A stretch of 45,711 bases of DNA from an uncultured Acidobacteriota bacterium (GCA_937859595.1 CALMAH010000035.1:1-45711); one strand, 5' to 3'; positions 27,866 through 34,868 are shown, counted from the first letter of the stretch. Program-made: numbers and translations. The notes: a model not told the origin generated them from the letters alone.

Positions 27866-28333
27866 ATGGTAATGCTGCGAAATAAGGATCTGGACGAGTT
27901 TCCCTGGTTTCATCTGTTTCTGGAAGAACTTTTTCAAATACGAGAAAACTCAAAGGTCTGGGAACCTTTCTTAGAATGGTCCAGTCTTCCTGACTCAGAG
28001 GCTTACAGGGCAGTGTGCTATGGCACTTTTCCATTTGTAAATGTGAAGGGTTCGCTATTTGGCGACCCGCACAGCTATGGACATTTTTCACCTAGCACGC
28101 CTGACGATATCTGGGTCAGACGAGACAGTGTGCAGACATATGAGAAAACATCCAACCCCGGCATCGAATGGAAAACGGGCAAGTATCTTGAAATGCTGAT
28201 ACTCCATGAGATGGTCCATTGGGGCAGGCATCATTCGGGCGTTGGTGACGATTTCTATGTCGGGGAGGCCGATTCCGGGCGGATGTTTGCAAAAGCGGCG
28301 TACAATGATCCGTACAACCCACATCTTGGCTGA
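27866..28333 (+). CDS. HExxH zinc metallopeptidase-like protein (Tox-MPTase3-like)
   Basis: A 155-residue protein with the zinc motif LILHEMVHWGRHHSG, followed by FYVGEADSGRMFAKAAYND, where the Glu fits a third zinc ligand. This HExxHWG...GE...F..AY pattern resembles metallopeptidase toxin domains found in polymorphic toxins; the assignment is by pattern memory. There is no signal peptide and no toxin delivery domain in the same chain, so it could be a solitary effector, a domesticated enzyme or a cargo of another system. An AGGAAG box precedes ATG 27866. No obvious immunity gene follows on the same strand. Confidence 0.7.
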   Translation: MVMLRNKDLDEFPWFHLFLEELFQIRENSKVWEPFLEWSSLPDSEAYRAVCYGTFPFVNVKGSLFGDPHSYGHFSPSTPDDIWVRRDSVQTYEKTSNPGIEWKTGKYLEMLILHEMVHWGRHHSGVGDDFYVGEADSGRMFAKAAYNDPYNPHLG

Positions 28334-28348
28334 TGAATTGCCGGATCA

Positions 28349-28780
28349 TTATCCGGTTGGTATCCCATCCACTTGATCGGGTTCGATATAGCCCGCACGT
28401 GCCTCGTCTGAGAAAAGCCGGTCTCGGGTGTAGAAGCGAAGCGGGTAATCCTTATCGAAGGCGGCCACAAGCTCGTCGGCCATATCGGCGAGCGAAGCGC
28501 CGTTGCGTGTCAGGGCATAGGCATAGACCGTCCGCATCCAGAAAACGGTCAGCGTTTCGTGATAGGGCATTTCTTTTTCGAGATCGACACCGTGTGTTCG
28601 GAGGAGGGCCAGCAGGCCGCTTCTCATGCGGGCAACCGCCTCGTTAAGGCCGTATTTCTTTACAAGATACAATGCTACTATCAGGTGCTCAGCGTGTTTC
28701 CACTCTTCGCGAGAAACTGTGCATTCCTCGAAAGAACGCACTAGCGCGGCGATGGCGTCCTCGGTTTCGTATCTATTCAT
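28349..28780 (-). CDS. Conserved hypothetical protein, all-helical
   Basis: A 143-residue soluble protein with a strongly helical pattern: DAIAALVRSFEECTVSREEWKHAEHLIVALYLVKKYGLNEAVARMRSGLLALLRTHG, then PYHETLTVFWMRTVYAYAL. A conserved-looking H-x-x-H arrangement (EWKHAEHL) and the PYHETLT motif could bind metal or haem, but I do not recognise the family. The gene converges with the metallopeptidase-like gene, with 15 bp between stops. Confidence 0.75.
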   Translation of the reverse strand: MNRYETEDAIAALVRSFEECTVSREEWKHAEHLIVALYLVKKYGLNEAVARMRSGLLALLRTHGVDLEKEMPYHETLTVFWMRTVYAYALTRNGASLADMADELVAAFDKDYPLRFYTRDRLFSDEARAGYIEPDQVDGIPTG

Positions 28781-28800
28781 AAAATTTCTCCAATAAACGC

Positions 28801-28844
28801 AAAAAGACGAAAGCGGCCCGTTTTGCGTAAGGGCCGCTCCCGTC
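28801..28844 (-). terminator. Rho-independent terminator after the HNH gene
   Basis: On the minus strand, arms AGCGGCCC and GGGCCGCT (28831-28838 and 28812-28819) plus an outer GACG/CGTC pair form a strong stem followed by TTTTT at 28801-28805. It lies about 150 bp downstream of the HNH stop and upstream of the next minus gene. Confidence 0.75.
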
Positions 28845-28992
28845 TAAATGTAAAGACGCAGTTTAGCACACGAACAGGCCATCAGGCGAAAAAACCGAAC
28901 AGCCGTTCAAGTAATAGAACGGGACAAAGACGAAAACGGCTGACGAGATGCCAGCCGGTTCAGTCACATAACATTCCAATGCATTACGGTTA

Positions 28993-29550
28993 TCAGGCGG
29001 CGACCCTGACCATCTCTTCTTCCGATTCGTCCATGAACAGATATTTCTTCCATTCGGGACGGGATTCGGCGTAGTGGCATAGCAGGACGTGGTCGAGGCC
29101 GAGCCGGAGCAGCTTTTGCGAAGTTAGCAGCGGCATACGGGCCTGCTCGGGCGTTCGGTTGCCCTTACGCTGGTTGCATTTTACACAGGCGGTTACCAGA
29201 TTCGCCGGAGTGCTCTCGCCGCCCTGTGCACGAGGGAGTATGTGGTCTAGCGTCAGGTCCTTTGCGTGCTTGTGGTCGCCGCAATACTGGCAGCGATAAC
29301 GGTCGCGGATGTAGATGCGAGCACGCTTCATCGTGGTCTCGCGGCTGCGCCGACGCACGTTGACATAATGACGGAGACGGATGACCGAAGGGACGCGAAA
29401 TACGGTCGAAGGCGAGCGAAGAACGTTGTCGCCATCGTTCTCTTCGATAAAGACAGCGCCGCGAAACCACAGACATACCGCACGGGCCACGCCGACCGTT
29501 CCGAGCGGTTCGTAAGAAAAGTTCAAAAGCAATACTCTCCCTGTTAGCAA
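28993..29550 (-). CDS. HNH endonuclease-family protein
   Basis: A 185-residue protein from TTG 29550. The N-terminal block VLLLNFSYEPLGTVGVARAVCLWFRGAVFIEE matches the common HNH family that begins LLLNxSYEPL. The nuclease domain follows as RDRYRCQYCGDHKHAKDLTLDHILPRAQGGESTPANLVTACVKCNQRKGNRTPEQA, with two CxxC zinc knuckles and the catalytic DH. Family members are nicking or repair-like nucleases of uncertain biological role. TTG is favoured because GGAGGAGG lies 5 nt upstream. The open frame continues further 5' but without family-like sequence. Confidence 0.9.
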   Translation of the reverse strand: MLTGRVLLLNFSYEPLGTVGVARAVCLWFRGAVFIEENDGDNVLRSPSTVFRVPSVIRLRHYVNVRRRSRETTMKRARIYIRDRYRCQYCGDHKHAKDLTLDHILPRAQGGESTPANLVTACVKCNQRKGNRTPEQARMPLLTSQKLLRLGLDHVLLCHYAESRPEWKKYLFMDESEEEMVRVAA

Positions 29551-29555
29551 GACAA

Positions 29556-29563
29556 CCTCCTCC
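29556..29563 (-). promoter_or_regulatory. Ribosome binding site deciding the TTG start of the HNH gene
   Basis: GGAGGAGG on the minus strand, 5 nt before TTG 29550. It fixes the start downstream of the in-frame ATG at 29733. Confidence 0.7.
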
Positions 29564-29798
29564 CTGTATTCAGGATTTACTTTAATATCAAATATCCATT
29601 TGTGGCAAGCACAATATATTGTGTTTAACGAAAACTTCAGACTAGATGTGGAACGACACTTGTCTCCGAACCGGACCGCGCGAGACATTTGCTTGCATTC
29701 AGACCGATTTGGGCGTATAAGAGCAGAATTCAAACGGAACGAACATCGGGCCCGGGAACCAAAGATCTAAAAAAAAACAATAATGTGAGGGCATAAAT

Positions 29799-30209
29799 AT
29801 GATCAGAAACATAATTGCGGTTGTCGCGGGACTTGTCGTTGGAGCGGTGGTGAACACCGGGATCGTGATCCTCGGGCCAATGATAGTTACGCCGCCTCCG
29901 GGTGTGGATATGACGACGGCTGAGGGAATAACCGCTGCTCTGCCATTATTGGAGCCGAGGCATTTTGCTCCCCCATTTCTTGCCCATGCCCTGGGGACGC
30001 TGGTCGGTGCTCTGGTTGCGGCGCTTATCTCAGCGGCAAGCAAGATGACGGTCGCGATGATAGTCGGGTGCTTCACATTGATCGGCGGCATCATCGCCGC
30101 GACGATGATACCGGCACCGATGTGGTTCATCGCTCTCGACTTGATCGTCGCGTATATCCCGATGGCGTATGTCGGTGGAAAGATCGGCTCGGCGATCCGC
30201 CCTGCATGA
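29799..30209 (+). CDS. Small membrane protein, four helices
   Basis: A 136-residue hydrophobic protein with about four membrane segments: IIAVVAGLVVGAVVNTGIVILGPMIV, FLAHALGTLVGALVAALISAA, VAMIVGCFTLIGGIIAATMIP and WFIALDLIVAYIPMAYVGGKIG. No family is recognised with confidence. Its stop overlaps the next start as ATGA (30206-30209), so the two genes are translationally coupled and probably act together. Confidence 0.78.
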   Translation: MIRNIIAVVAGLVVGAVVNTGIVILGPMIVTPPPGVDMTTAEGITAALPLLEPRHFAPPFLAHALGTLVGALVAALISAASKMTVAMIVGCFTLIGGIIAATMIPAPMWFIALDLIVAYIPMAYVGGKIGSAIRPA

Positions 30210-30766
30210 AGACCAGTCCGCTTGATGAGTTCATTCCAGATCCTGATATCCGTGAAAGGTTCGAGCGGCGGGTAAAGGCGCCGCCGGATGTTGTGATGCG
30301 GACGGCGTATGAGATAGATATGCAGTCGATCTGGCTGATCCGGGCGATCATCAATACTCGAAAGTTCGTTCTCGGTGGCACGCCTGACGAACGGCGAGCG
30401 ATGGGGATGGTCGAAGAGACCCGCAAGCTCGGGTGGGGAACGCTTGTCGAAGAGCCGGGCCGGCTATTGATATGCGGCGCCGTTTGCCAACCTTGGTTCG
30501 GCGATGTGAAATTCACCGCGATCCCAGCCGAAGATTTCGCCGCTTACAACGAACCCGACCAGGTAAAGATCGTGTGGTCGCTCGAGGCCGAAGAGATCGA
30601 GCCAAACGTAACGCTGTTTGCCCACGAGGTCCGCGCCTTTGCCACCGACGCCGAAGCCAGGCGTAAATTCTTCCGATATTGGCGCTGGGCCCGCTTCGGC
30701 ATCATCGCTATCCGCCTGCTGCTACTTCCGGCTATTCAAAAAAGAGCTGAAAACGGGACGGTTTAG
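30206..30766 (+). CDS. SRPBCC-like hypothetical protein
   Basis: A 186-residue protein starting at the ATG that overlaps the upstream stop. The sequence DIRERFERRVKAPPDVVMRTAYEIDMQSIWLIRAII, then GTLVEEPGRLLICGAVCQPWFGDVKFTAIPAEDFAAYNEPDQVKIVWSLEAEEI..TLFAHEVRAFATDAEARRKFFRYWRW, has the strand-helix order of a START/SRPBCC hydrophobic-pocket fold. Ligand unknown. A hydrophobic C-terminus (FGIIAIRLLLLPAI) could be membrane-associated. Coupled to the small membrane protein gene upstream. Confidence 0.75.
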   Translation: MKTSPLDEFIPDPDIRERFERRVKAPPDVVMRTAYEIDMQSIWLIRAIINTRKFVLGGTPDERRAMGMVEETRKLGWGTLVEEPGRLLICGAVCQPWFGDVKFTAIPAEDFAAYNEPDQVKIVWSLEAEEIEPNVTLFAHEVRAFATDAEARRKFFRYWRWARFGIIAIRLLLLPAIQKRAENGTV

Positions 30767-30772
30767 ATCAAA

Positions 30773-30842
30773 GCATCGTGCCGGGCTCGAACCGGCGTCA
30801 TCTTCAGACACACAGAGGTCCTGGAAATTGAACGAGCGGTGC
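30773..30842 (-). pseudogene. tRNA-like relic with an intact T-arm
   Basis: The minus strand holds a perfect T-arm, GCCGG-TTCGAGC-CCGGC (30780-30796), then ACGATGC. A D-arm-like GTTC...GGAC and a 5' GCACCGC can pair with the 3' acceptor strand at 5 of 7 positions. The anticodon stem does not close and there is no CCA, so this is at best a degenerate tRNA. The D-arm text resembles the tRNA-Gln at 34869-34943. Confidence 0.35.
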
Positions 30843-30878
30843 AGGCGCAGAATCTCGTGAGAGAGAAACGGTTGAGAG

Positions 30879-30932
30879 AACCACCCCGTCTGCCGATGCG
30901 GCAGCCACCCCTCCTTCGTAAGGAGGGGAGCT
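30879..30932. repeat. Dispersed palindromic repeat beside the rtcB stop
   Basis: Contains CCACCCCGTC, then GGCAGCCACCCCTCCTT and AGGAGGGGAGCT, the same modules in the same order as the left-edge repeat at 1-158. It lies 6 bp after the rtcB stop and could act as a transcript-end hairpin. Confidence 0.75.
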
Positions 30933-30938
30933 GCTACT

Positions 30939-32144
30939 TTACCCCTTGACGCAGATGACCTGCTTTAGCTCGGCGACGACCTCGACGAGGTCGTTCTGAG
31001 CACGCATGACTTCCTCGATGTCCTTGTAGGCACCGGGGATCTCATCGACGACGCCTTTGTCCTTGCGGCACTCGACGCCGGCGGTCTGCTTTTTCAGATC
31101 ATCGATGGTGTACTTCGCTTTCGCTTTGGTACGCGACATCTTTCGTCCCGCACCGTGCGAGCACGAGTTGAACGACTGCGGATTGCCGAGCCCCTTTATG
31201 ATGAACGATTTCGCTCCCATCGAGCCGGGGATAATTCCGTAGCGCCCGTCTTCGGCGTTGATCGCACCCTTTCGGGTAACGTAAACCTTCTCACCGAAGT
31301 GTTCTTCCATCGCGACGTAGTTGTGATGGCAGTTGACCGCGACGTCGATTTTGGATTTGGGATTTTGGATTTTGGATTCCAGATCCAGATCAGCGCCGAA
31401 CATGCGGTTGAAAGAGTTTATTAACCTCTTCATCATGATCTCGCGGTTCTTCATCGCGTATTTCTGTGCCCAGTCGAGGTCGTGCCAATAGGCCTTGAAC
31501 TCGTCCGTGCCCTGGATGAAGTAAGCCAGGTCGGGCGAGGGAAGTTCGTTAAGCCGGTGCAGCGACTTCGCTGTCGCGATGTGACGCTCGGCAAGTTCCT
31601 TACCGATGTTTCGCGAGCCAGAATGCAGCATCAGCCAGACGTTATCTTCCGTATCGAGACAGACCTCGATGAAGTGATTACCTCCGCCGAGCGTCCCGAG
31701 CTGGACCATCGCCTTTCGCTTGCGGTCCTGTACTCCACGGTGCAGATCGTCGAACGTTTCCCAACCGTCCCAACGCGAGGCTTCGTCGACCGATTCCTTA
31801 TATGCGTTGAAACCGACCGGGATGGCACGCTCTATCTCGTGACGAAACTCGGCCATCTTGCGGTCGAGAATGCCGCTCTTGAACGGCGTCTTTACCGCCA
31901 TCATACCGCAGCCGATATCGACGCCGACCGTAGCCGGGATCACTGCTTCTTTCGTCGCGATGACCGAACCTACCATCGAACCTTTGCCGAGATGTGCGTC
32001 CGGCATCAGAGCGACGTGCTTGTAAAGACACGGCAGACGCGAGACGTTGCGGAGCATGTTCTCCTCCTGATAGTCCAGCCCATGGGTGACCCACGAAAGG
32101 ACCTCAGCCTGTGCTCCGCTGATGTTTAGTTTGTTGTATGGCAT
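30939..32144 (-). CDS. rtcB: RNA-splicing ligase RtcB
   Basis: RtcB seals RNA ends carrying 2',3'-cyclic phosphate or 3'-phosphate to 5'-OH using GTP and Mn2+, as in tRNA repair and archaeal tRNA splicing. The roughly 401-residue product has the metal and guanylylation motifs VGVDIGCGMMAV, LGTLGGGNHFIEV, MLHSGSRNIG, VNCHHNYVAMEE and SHGAGRKMSR (nucleophilic His). The ATG at 32144 has GGAGG 5 nt upstream. A stretch reading ESKIQNPKSKID just before VNCHHNYV is encoded by a dispersed repeat (31346-31392) inserted in frame, apparently in a surface loop. All neighbouring tRNAs up to 35123 are on the same strand, which suggests a functional link. No RtcA, archease or RtcR is visible in the window. 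Confidence 0.96.
   Translation of the reverse strand: MPYNKLNISGAQAEVLSWVTHGLDYQEENMLRNVSRLPCLYKHVALMPDAHLGKGSMVGSVIATKEAVIPATVGVDIGCGMMAVKTPFKSGILDRKMAEFRHEIERAIPVGFNAYKESVDEASRWDGWETFDDLHRGVQDRKRKAMVQLGTLGGGNHFIEVCLDTEDNVWLMLHSGSRNIGKELAERHIATAKSLHRLNELPSPDLAYFIQGTDEFKAYWHDLDWAQKYAMKNREIMMKRLINSFNRMFGADLDLESKIQNPKSKIDVAVNCHHNYVAMEEHFGEKVYVTRKGAINAEDGRYGIIPGSMGAKSFIIKGLGNPQSFNSCSHGAGRKMSRTKAKAKYTIDDLKKQTAGVECRKDKGVVDEIPGAYKDIEEVMRAQNDLVEVVAELKQVICVKG
31346..31392. repeat. TTTTGGATT-type dispersed repeat within rtcB
   Basis: The block beginning CGATTTTGGATTTGGGATTT is nearly identical to 34405-34430 between tRNA genes (CGATTTTGGATTTCGGATTT). Related copies in either orientation lie at about 34478-34520, 34612-34640 and 34955-34985. 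In rtcB it stays in frame and encodes an Asn-Pro-Lys-Ser-Lys-Ile style peptide. Confidence 0.75.
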
Positions 32145-32229
32145 AAGTACCTCCATTTTATACGATGCGCATAATGCCGTGCCGCATCGAAAATATACAT
32201 AACAAAGTGAATCGTTTTGATGCGAAGTG

Positions 32230-32383
32230 TTTAGGTCCGAAACAGCGGTACGGACCGGTTCGCATACTTTTCGCGGAACGCTAATTGCACGTAAGCAGTT
32301 CAAACGAAAGCGTTTTCTGGATCGCCGAAGGGGAAACAGCCCTGCAAGGCGGAGTAGTCTGCAAACAGTTCAAGGAGGAATAA
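32230..32383 (+). promoter_or_regulatory. Long, possibly structured leader of the small Thr-Pro protein
   Basis: Upstream of ATG 32384, the 150-bp leader contains nested complementary segments around GCCGAAGGGGAAACAGCCCT and GCAAGGC (32321-32352), and a second GCA...TGC element, then AGGAGG just before the start. It could be a cis-regulatory RNA, but it does not match any riboswitch class I can name. Confidence 0.3.
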
Positions 32384-32662
32384 ATGTCAAGAAATCTCGT
32401 ATTGGCTTTCGGAACTTTCGCTATTTTAGTTTTAGGTATTGGTGCGGGAGCGGGTTTCGTCGGTGCCGCGATCGACACCAGCAACACATTTGTCACAGCG
32501 GAAACGTCTGCGACACCGACACCCACGCCTACACCATGTCCATCACCGGAAGACCCCGACGATCCTTGCGAGGAGCCGACCCCAACGCCAACACCATCGC
32601 CTGACGATCCGGAGCCTATGCCCACACCCGACCCATTTCCCACGCCGACACCGTTAGAGTGA
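32384..32662 (+). CDS. Small exported Thr-Pro-rich protein
   Basis: A 92-residue protein with an N-terminal hydrophobic signal or anchor (LVLAFGTFAILVLGIGAGAGFVGAA) followed by a low-complexity tail of repeated Thr-Pro with acidic patches (CPSPEDPDDPCEEP). A strong AAGGAGGA site lies 6 nt upstream of the ATG. The composition resembles the linkers of the large secreted protein at 2854-5568. Likely surface-exposed; function unknown. It is the only plus-strand gene in the rtcB/tRNA region, and a terminator follows. Confidence 0.78.
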   Translation: MSRNLVLAFGTFAILVLGIGAGAGFVGAAIDTSNTFVTAETSATPTPTPTPCPSPEDPDDPCEEPTPTPTPSPDDPEPMPTPDPFPTPTPLE

Positions 32663-32715
32663 TCGGACTTTGAGACGATCGAGTAAGGGGAGGGCTACGG
32701 GAGCTCCCGTACGAG

Positions 32716-32747
32716 AAAGAACGGGTCGTTTGATCCGTTCTTTTTTT
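32716..32747 (+). terminator. Rho-independent terminator after the Thr-Pro protein
   Basis: AAAGAACGG (32716-32724) pairs with CCGTTCTTT (32735-32743), followed by a T run to 32747. It ends the plus-strand transcript before the convergent tRNA-Lys. Confidence 0.88.
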
Positions 32748-32758
32748 GCCGATAAAAT

Positions 32759-32833
32759 CCGATCGGGTGGGATTTGAACCCACGTTCCCCTGCTTAAAAG
32801 GCAGGTGCCTTGACCGGGCTTGGCTACCGATCG
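32759..32833 (-). tRNA. tRNA-Lys (UUU)
   Basis: A cloverleaf folds with a perfect acceptor CGATCGG/CCGATCG, D-arm GCC/GGC, anticodon arm CCTGC-CTTTTAA-GCAGG (anticodon TTT) and T-arm GTGGG-TTCAAAT-CCCAC. CCA is not encoded. Its 5' end lies 4 bp from the stop of the membrane protein gene on the same strand, so it may be processed from that mRNA. Confidence 0.9.
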
Positions 32834-32837
32834 ATGA

Positions 32838-33395
32838 TCAAAAAAGAGAATTCAGAAGAAATGCCGCGGACCGCCAGGCGACGATAGACGGCATTAGCGA
32901 AACGACAGCAAGAAGCGGCACCGAGATATAAGCGTTCTGAGCGGTGACATAACGATAGTTTGGTATCGATGTCGCGACCGGAAGAGCGACGGCGAAGAAA
33001 ACGGTAAGGGAATGCAGCGAAACAGCGTGATCAGGATAATTCGCGGCCCAATCGCCAGTGAACCAGGCTACGATCGCCCCGAAAAAGACGGCGATCAGCC
33101 AGAACGCGCCGATCCGGTCTAAGGCTCCGGTCATTTTCGGCACCGTCGGGTCAAAGGTCTTTCGATGGCGAAGCCCGATAACCAGCAGCACCTGGAAAAG
33201 AGCGAAAAGAAGCGCGATCAGAAAAATGTATGATGTGACCGCACCAAACTGGAACCAGAAAAGAAGAAGCAAGAGGCCGGTCGAAACAAAGATACCGACG
33301 ACGAGCCGCGGAATGAGGACCCATATATCTGCATTTGCCGACACGCCATATAGTATCGAGCTTCGTTCGCTAGATGTCTCAACTCTCCGTTCCAT
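32838..33395 (-). CDS. Five-helix membrane protein, unknown function
   Basis: A 185-residue protein from ATG 33395 with about five membrane segments: VLIPRLVVGIFVSTGLLLLLFWF, SYIFLIALLFALFQVLLVIGL, GAFWLIAVFFGAIVAWFTG, LTVFFAVALPVATSIPNY and ISVPLLAVVSLMPSIVAW. I do not recognise a family. It lies inside the rtcB/tRNA region on the same strand, directly ahead of tRNA-Lys. An extended frame to 33461 adds residues without membrane or family character. Confidence 0.75.
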   Translation of the reverse strand: MERRVETSSERSSILYGVSANADIWVLIPRLVVGIFVSTGLLLLLFWFQFGAVTSYIFLIALLFALFQVLLVIGLRHRKTFDPTVPKMTGALDRIGAFWLIAVFFGAIVAWFTGDWAANYPDHAVSLHSLTVFFAVALPVATSIPNYRYVTAQNAYISVPLLAVVSLMPSIVAWRSAAFLLNSLF

Positions 33396-33621
33396 CCGAG
33401 CTAAATGTAACACGCAGATAACACTTCCAACCAAGCACGTCGAAGGGCAAACGCGGTGCATGCAATACTTCTTCAGGCAACGGACTAGGCAGGTTCATTG
33501 CGAACCAAAGACAGGAGTCAATGCATTCCGTGCCCTGATATTGCCGCACGCCGCGTTTGTTGTGGTAAGACTATTTAGATCTTGTCGGGACCATCTGCAA
33601 ATCAGTCCGATGCGTCCCCGG

Positions 33622-33649
33622 CCGGCCGGCTCCGAGATGAACCGGCCGG
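33622..33649 (-). other. GC-rich hairpin downstream of the 116-residue gene
   Basis: Two CCGGCCGG arms (33622-33629 and 33642-33649) face each other across 12 nt. No T run follows on the minus strand, so it may be a processing or stability hairpin rather than a classical terminator. About 190 bp between this gene and the preceding membrane gene holds no other feature. Confidence 0.5.
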
Positions 33650-33669
33650 GTGTCGCGCTGTGGGAGTCT

Positions 33670-34020
33670 TTAGTGGACCGCGGCGGAGACCCGTTCGTGT
33701 CTTGGGATCGCCTCGCGGGCGTTGATGACCTCGATCTCAAGTTCGATGGCCCGCTTGAACTCGCAGATAACCTCTGCAAGAGTTCTGATCTTGTAAAGGC
33801 TGTTCTCGCGTTCGTCTGCGGTATTAAGATCGAAATAGAGACTTATCTCGTTATAGCAATCTGCGATCCTCAATGAGATATCGACGAAATTGTCTTTATC
33901 GTCCTTTTTCGCCCCCGCATTTTTCTCGCGCTCGTCTTCTACGGCCGCAATGATATATGCACGCAGCGAGGGTTCGAGATTGAGGAACTCGCGACGCCTC
34001 AAGTGGTATTTTTTGCTCAT
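33670..34020 (-). CDS. Hypothetical 116-residue protein in the tRNA-array region
   Basis: A soluble, strongly charged and helical protein: SKKYHLRRREFLNLEPSLRAYIIAAVEDEREKN, then DKDNFVDISLRIADCYNEISLYFDLNTADERENSLYKIRTLAEVICEFKRAIELEIEVINARE. A GAGG site precedes ATG 34020. I recognise no family. The basic N-terminus and acidic helices could suit RNA or protein binding, but that is speculation. It is immediately downstream of the six-tRNA array on the same strand, so it is probably co-transcribed with it. Confidence 0.75.
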   Translation of the reverse strand: MSKKYHLRRREFLNLEPSLRAYIIAAVEDEREKNAGAKKDDKDNFVDISLRIADCYNEISLYFDLNTADERENSLYKIRTLAEVICEFKRAIELEIEVINAREAIPRHERVSAAVH

Positions 34021-34172
34021 TTTATTTTCCTCAGTTATCTGTGCTGAAAGTCAATGCGAATGGTTTCGGGTTATGACGTGACCTCAGCGAACTAGGAAAA
34101 GCTGAGCGGTCACGTCGCGATAGAGATGCGATCGTTTATTGCAAACATAGTTGTTGTCTCCTTAATGAAAAT

Positions 34173-34247
34173 TGGCGGACGCTCCCGGTATCGCACCTGG
34201 CTCTTCGGCTCTTCAGGCCGACGCTGATCTGTCTCAGCTAAACGTCC
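34173..34247 (-). tRNA. tRNA-Phe (GAA), atypical elbow
   Basis: The acceptor GGACGTT/AGCGTCC pairs throughout (one G-U), with D-stem GCTG/CAGC and anticodon arm TCGGC-CTGAAGA-GCCGA (anticodon GAA). The 3' CCA is encoded. The D-loop AGACAGAT lacks the G18-G19 pair and the T-loop is TGCGATA, with position 55 changed from T to G. The T-stem has one mismatch. It is tRNA-like in all arms but lacks the standard D-loop/T-loop contacts. Confidence 0.7.
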
Positions 34248-34252
34248 CGGAA

Positions 34253-34322
34253 ATTTGCGATCTTCGATCGTCGAACTTCGATTGAAAAGCAATCGAAAAT
34301 CTAAGATCGCAGATCGGAAATA
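34253..34322. repeat. Inverted-repeat spacer between tRNA-Phe and tRNA-Asp
   Basis: Contains imperfect inverted copies (GCGATCTTCGATCG...CGATTG...CAATCG...CTAAGATCGC) that can fold into a long hairpin. It is similar in style to the other tRNA spacers and encodes no gene. Confidence 0.5.
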
Positions 34323-34325
34323 ATG

Positions 34326-34401
34326 TGGCGGGGCCGAACGGACTCGAACCGTCATCGTCTTCCTCGACAGGGAAGTGCATACGCCCTTCTGCCACGGCCC
34401 C
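34326..34401 (-). tRNA. tRNA-Asp (GUC)
   Basis: Acceptor GGGGCCG/CGGCCCC, anticodon arm CTTCC-CTGTCGA-GGAAG (anticodon GTC), T-arm GACGG-TTCGAGT-CCGTT, and encoded CCA. The D-loop has GG. This is a standard structure and the most canonical tRNA of the cluster. Confidence 0.93.
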
Positions 34402-34522
34402 ATATCGATTTTGGATTTCGGATTTTGGATTCCGGATTCTATGGCTCGCCTTGGATCATATGGCGTAAGACCCTCACACAATCCAAAATCTGCAATCCCA
34501 AATCCCAAATCCCAAATTGAAT

Positions 34523-34599
34523 TGGGTGGAACGATCGGATTTGAACCGACAACGGCTTCATTCACAGTGAAGTGCTCTGCCAATTGAGCTACGAACCAC
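34523..34599 (-). tRNA. tRNA-His (GUG), mismatched acceptor
   Basis: Anticodon arm CTTCA-CTGTGAA-TGAAG (anticodon GTG), D-arm GCTC/GAGC with TTGG in the loop, T-arm GTCGG-TTCAAAT-CCGAT, encoded CCA, and the His-specific extra 5' G opposite discriminator C. Acceptor TGGTTCG against CGTTCCA leaves two adjacent T-T mismatches (positions 4-69 and 5-68). Confidence 0.85.
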
Positions 34600-34704
34600 A
34601 TACGGTTTTGCGATGTTGGATTTTGGATCTGGGATCGTCTAAATACAATCTAGCCCGATGCGGAACCAAATCCGCATTCCGAAATCCGACATCCGAATTC
34701 AAAT

Positions 34705-34781
34705 TGGTACACGCGGAAGGATTCGAACCTTCAATTTCCGGTTTCTAAGACCGGTGCCTTTGCCGATTTGGCCACGCGTGC
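34705..34781 (-). tRNA. tRNA-Leu (UAG) with a short variable loop
   Basis: Acceptor GCACGCG/CGCGTGT, anticodon arm CCGGT-CTTAGAA-ACCGG (anticodon TAG), T-arm GAAGG-TTCGAAT-CCTTC, and encoded CCA. The variable region is only AAATT, whereas bacterial Leu tRNAs normally carry a long variable arm. The D-arm GCC/GGC with AAATCGGCAAA is otherwise Leu-like. Confidence 0.85.
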
Positions 34782-34789
34782 AGAATAAA

Positions 34790-34865
34790 TGGAGAGCGGA
34801 AAGTGGATAGTGGATAGTGGATAGTGGAAAAGTGTCCACTATCCGTTGTCCATTGTCCGCGGATG
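34790..34865. repeat. Tandem/inverted repeat between tRNA-Leu and tRNA-Gln
   Basis: AGTGGATAGTGGATAGTGGATAG tandem units are followed by TCCACTATCCG, giving a perfect hairpin. It is noncoding. Confidence 0.65.
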
Positions 34866-34868
34866 AAC

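Noticed and set aside
32321..32352. A glycine or cyclic-di-GMP riboswitch before the Thr-Pro protein
   Set aside because: CGCCGAAGGGG resembles a glycine aptamer loop, but the other conserved blocks of either class are missing.
33622..33649. A stray CRISPR repeat fragment, because the hairpin contains CCGGTTCATCTC on the minus strand
   Set aside because: Only about 11 bases match and they are part of a CCGGCCGG palindrome; the rest of the repeat is absent.
34110..34601. A 163-codon frame over several tRNAs
   Set aside because: It is a tRNA and repeat translation (VAQLAEHFTVNEAVVGSNP, NPKSKID); the cloverleaf genes explain the sequence.
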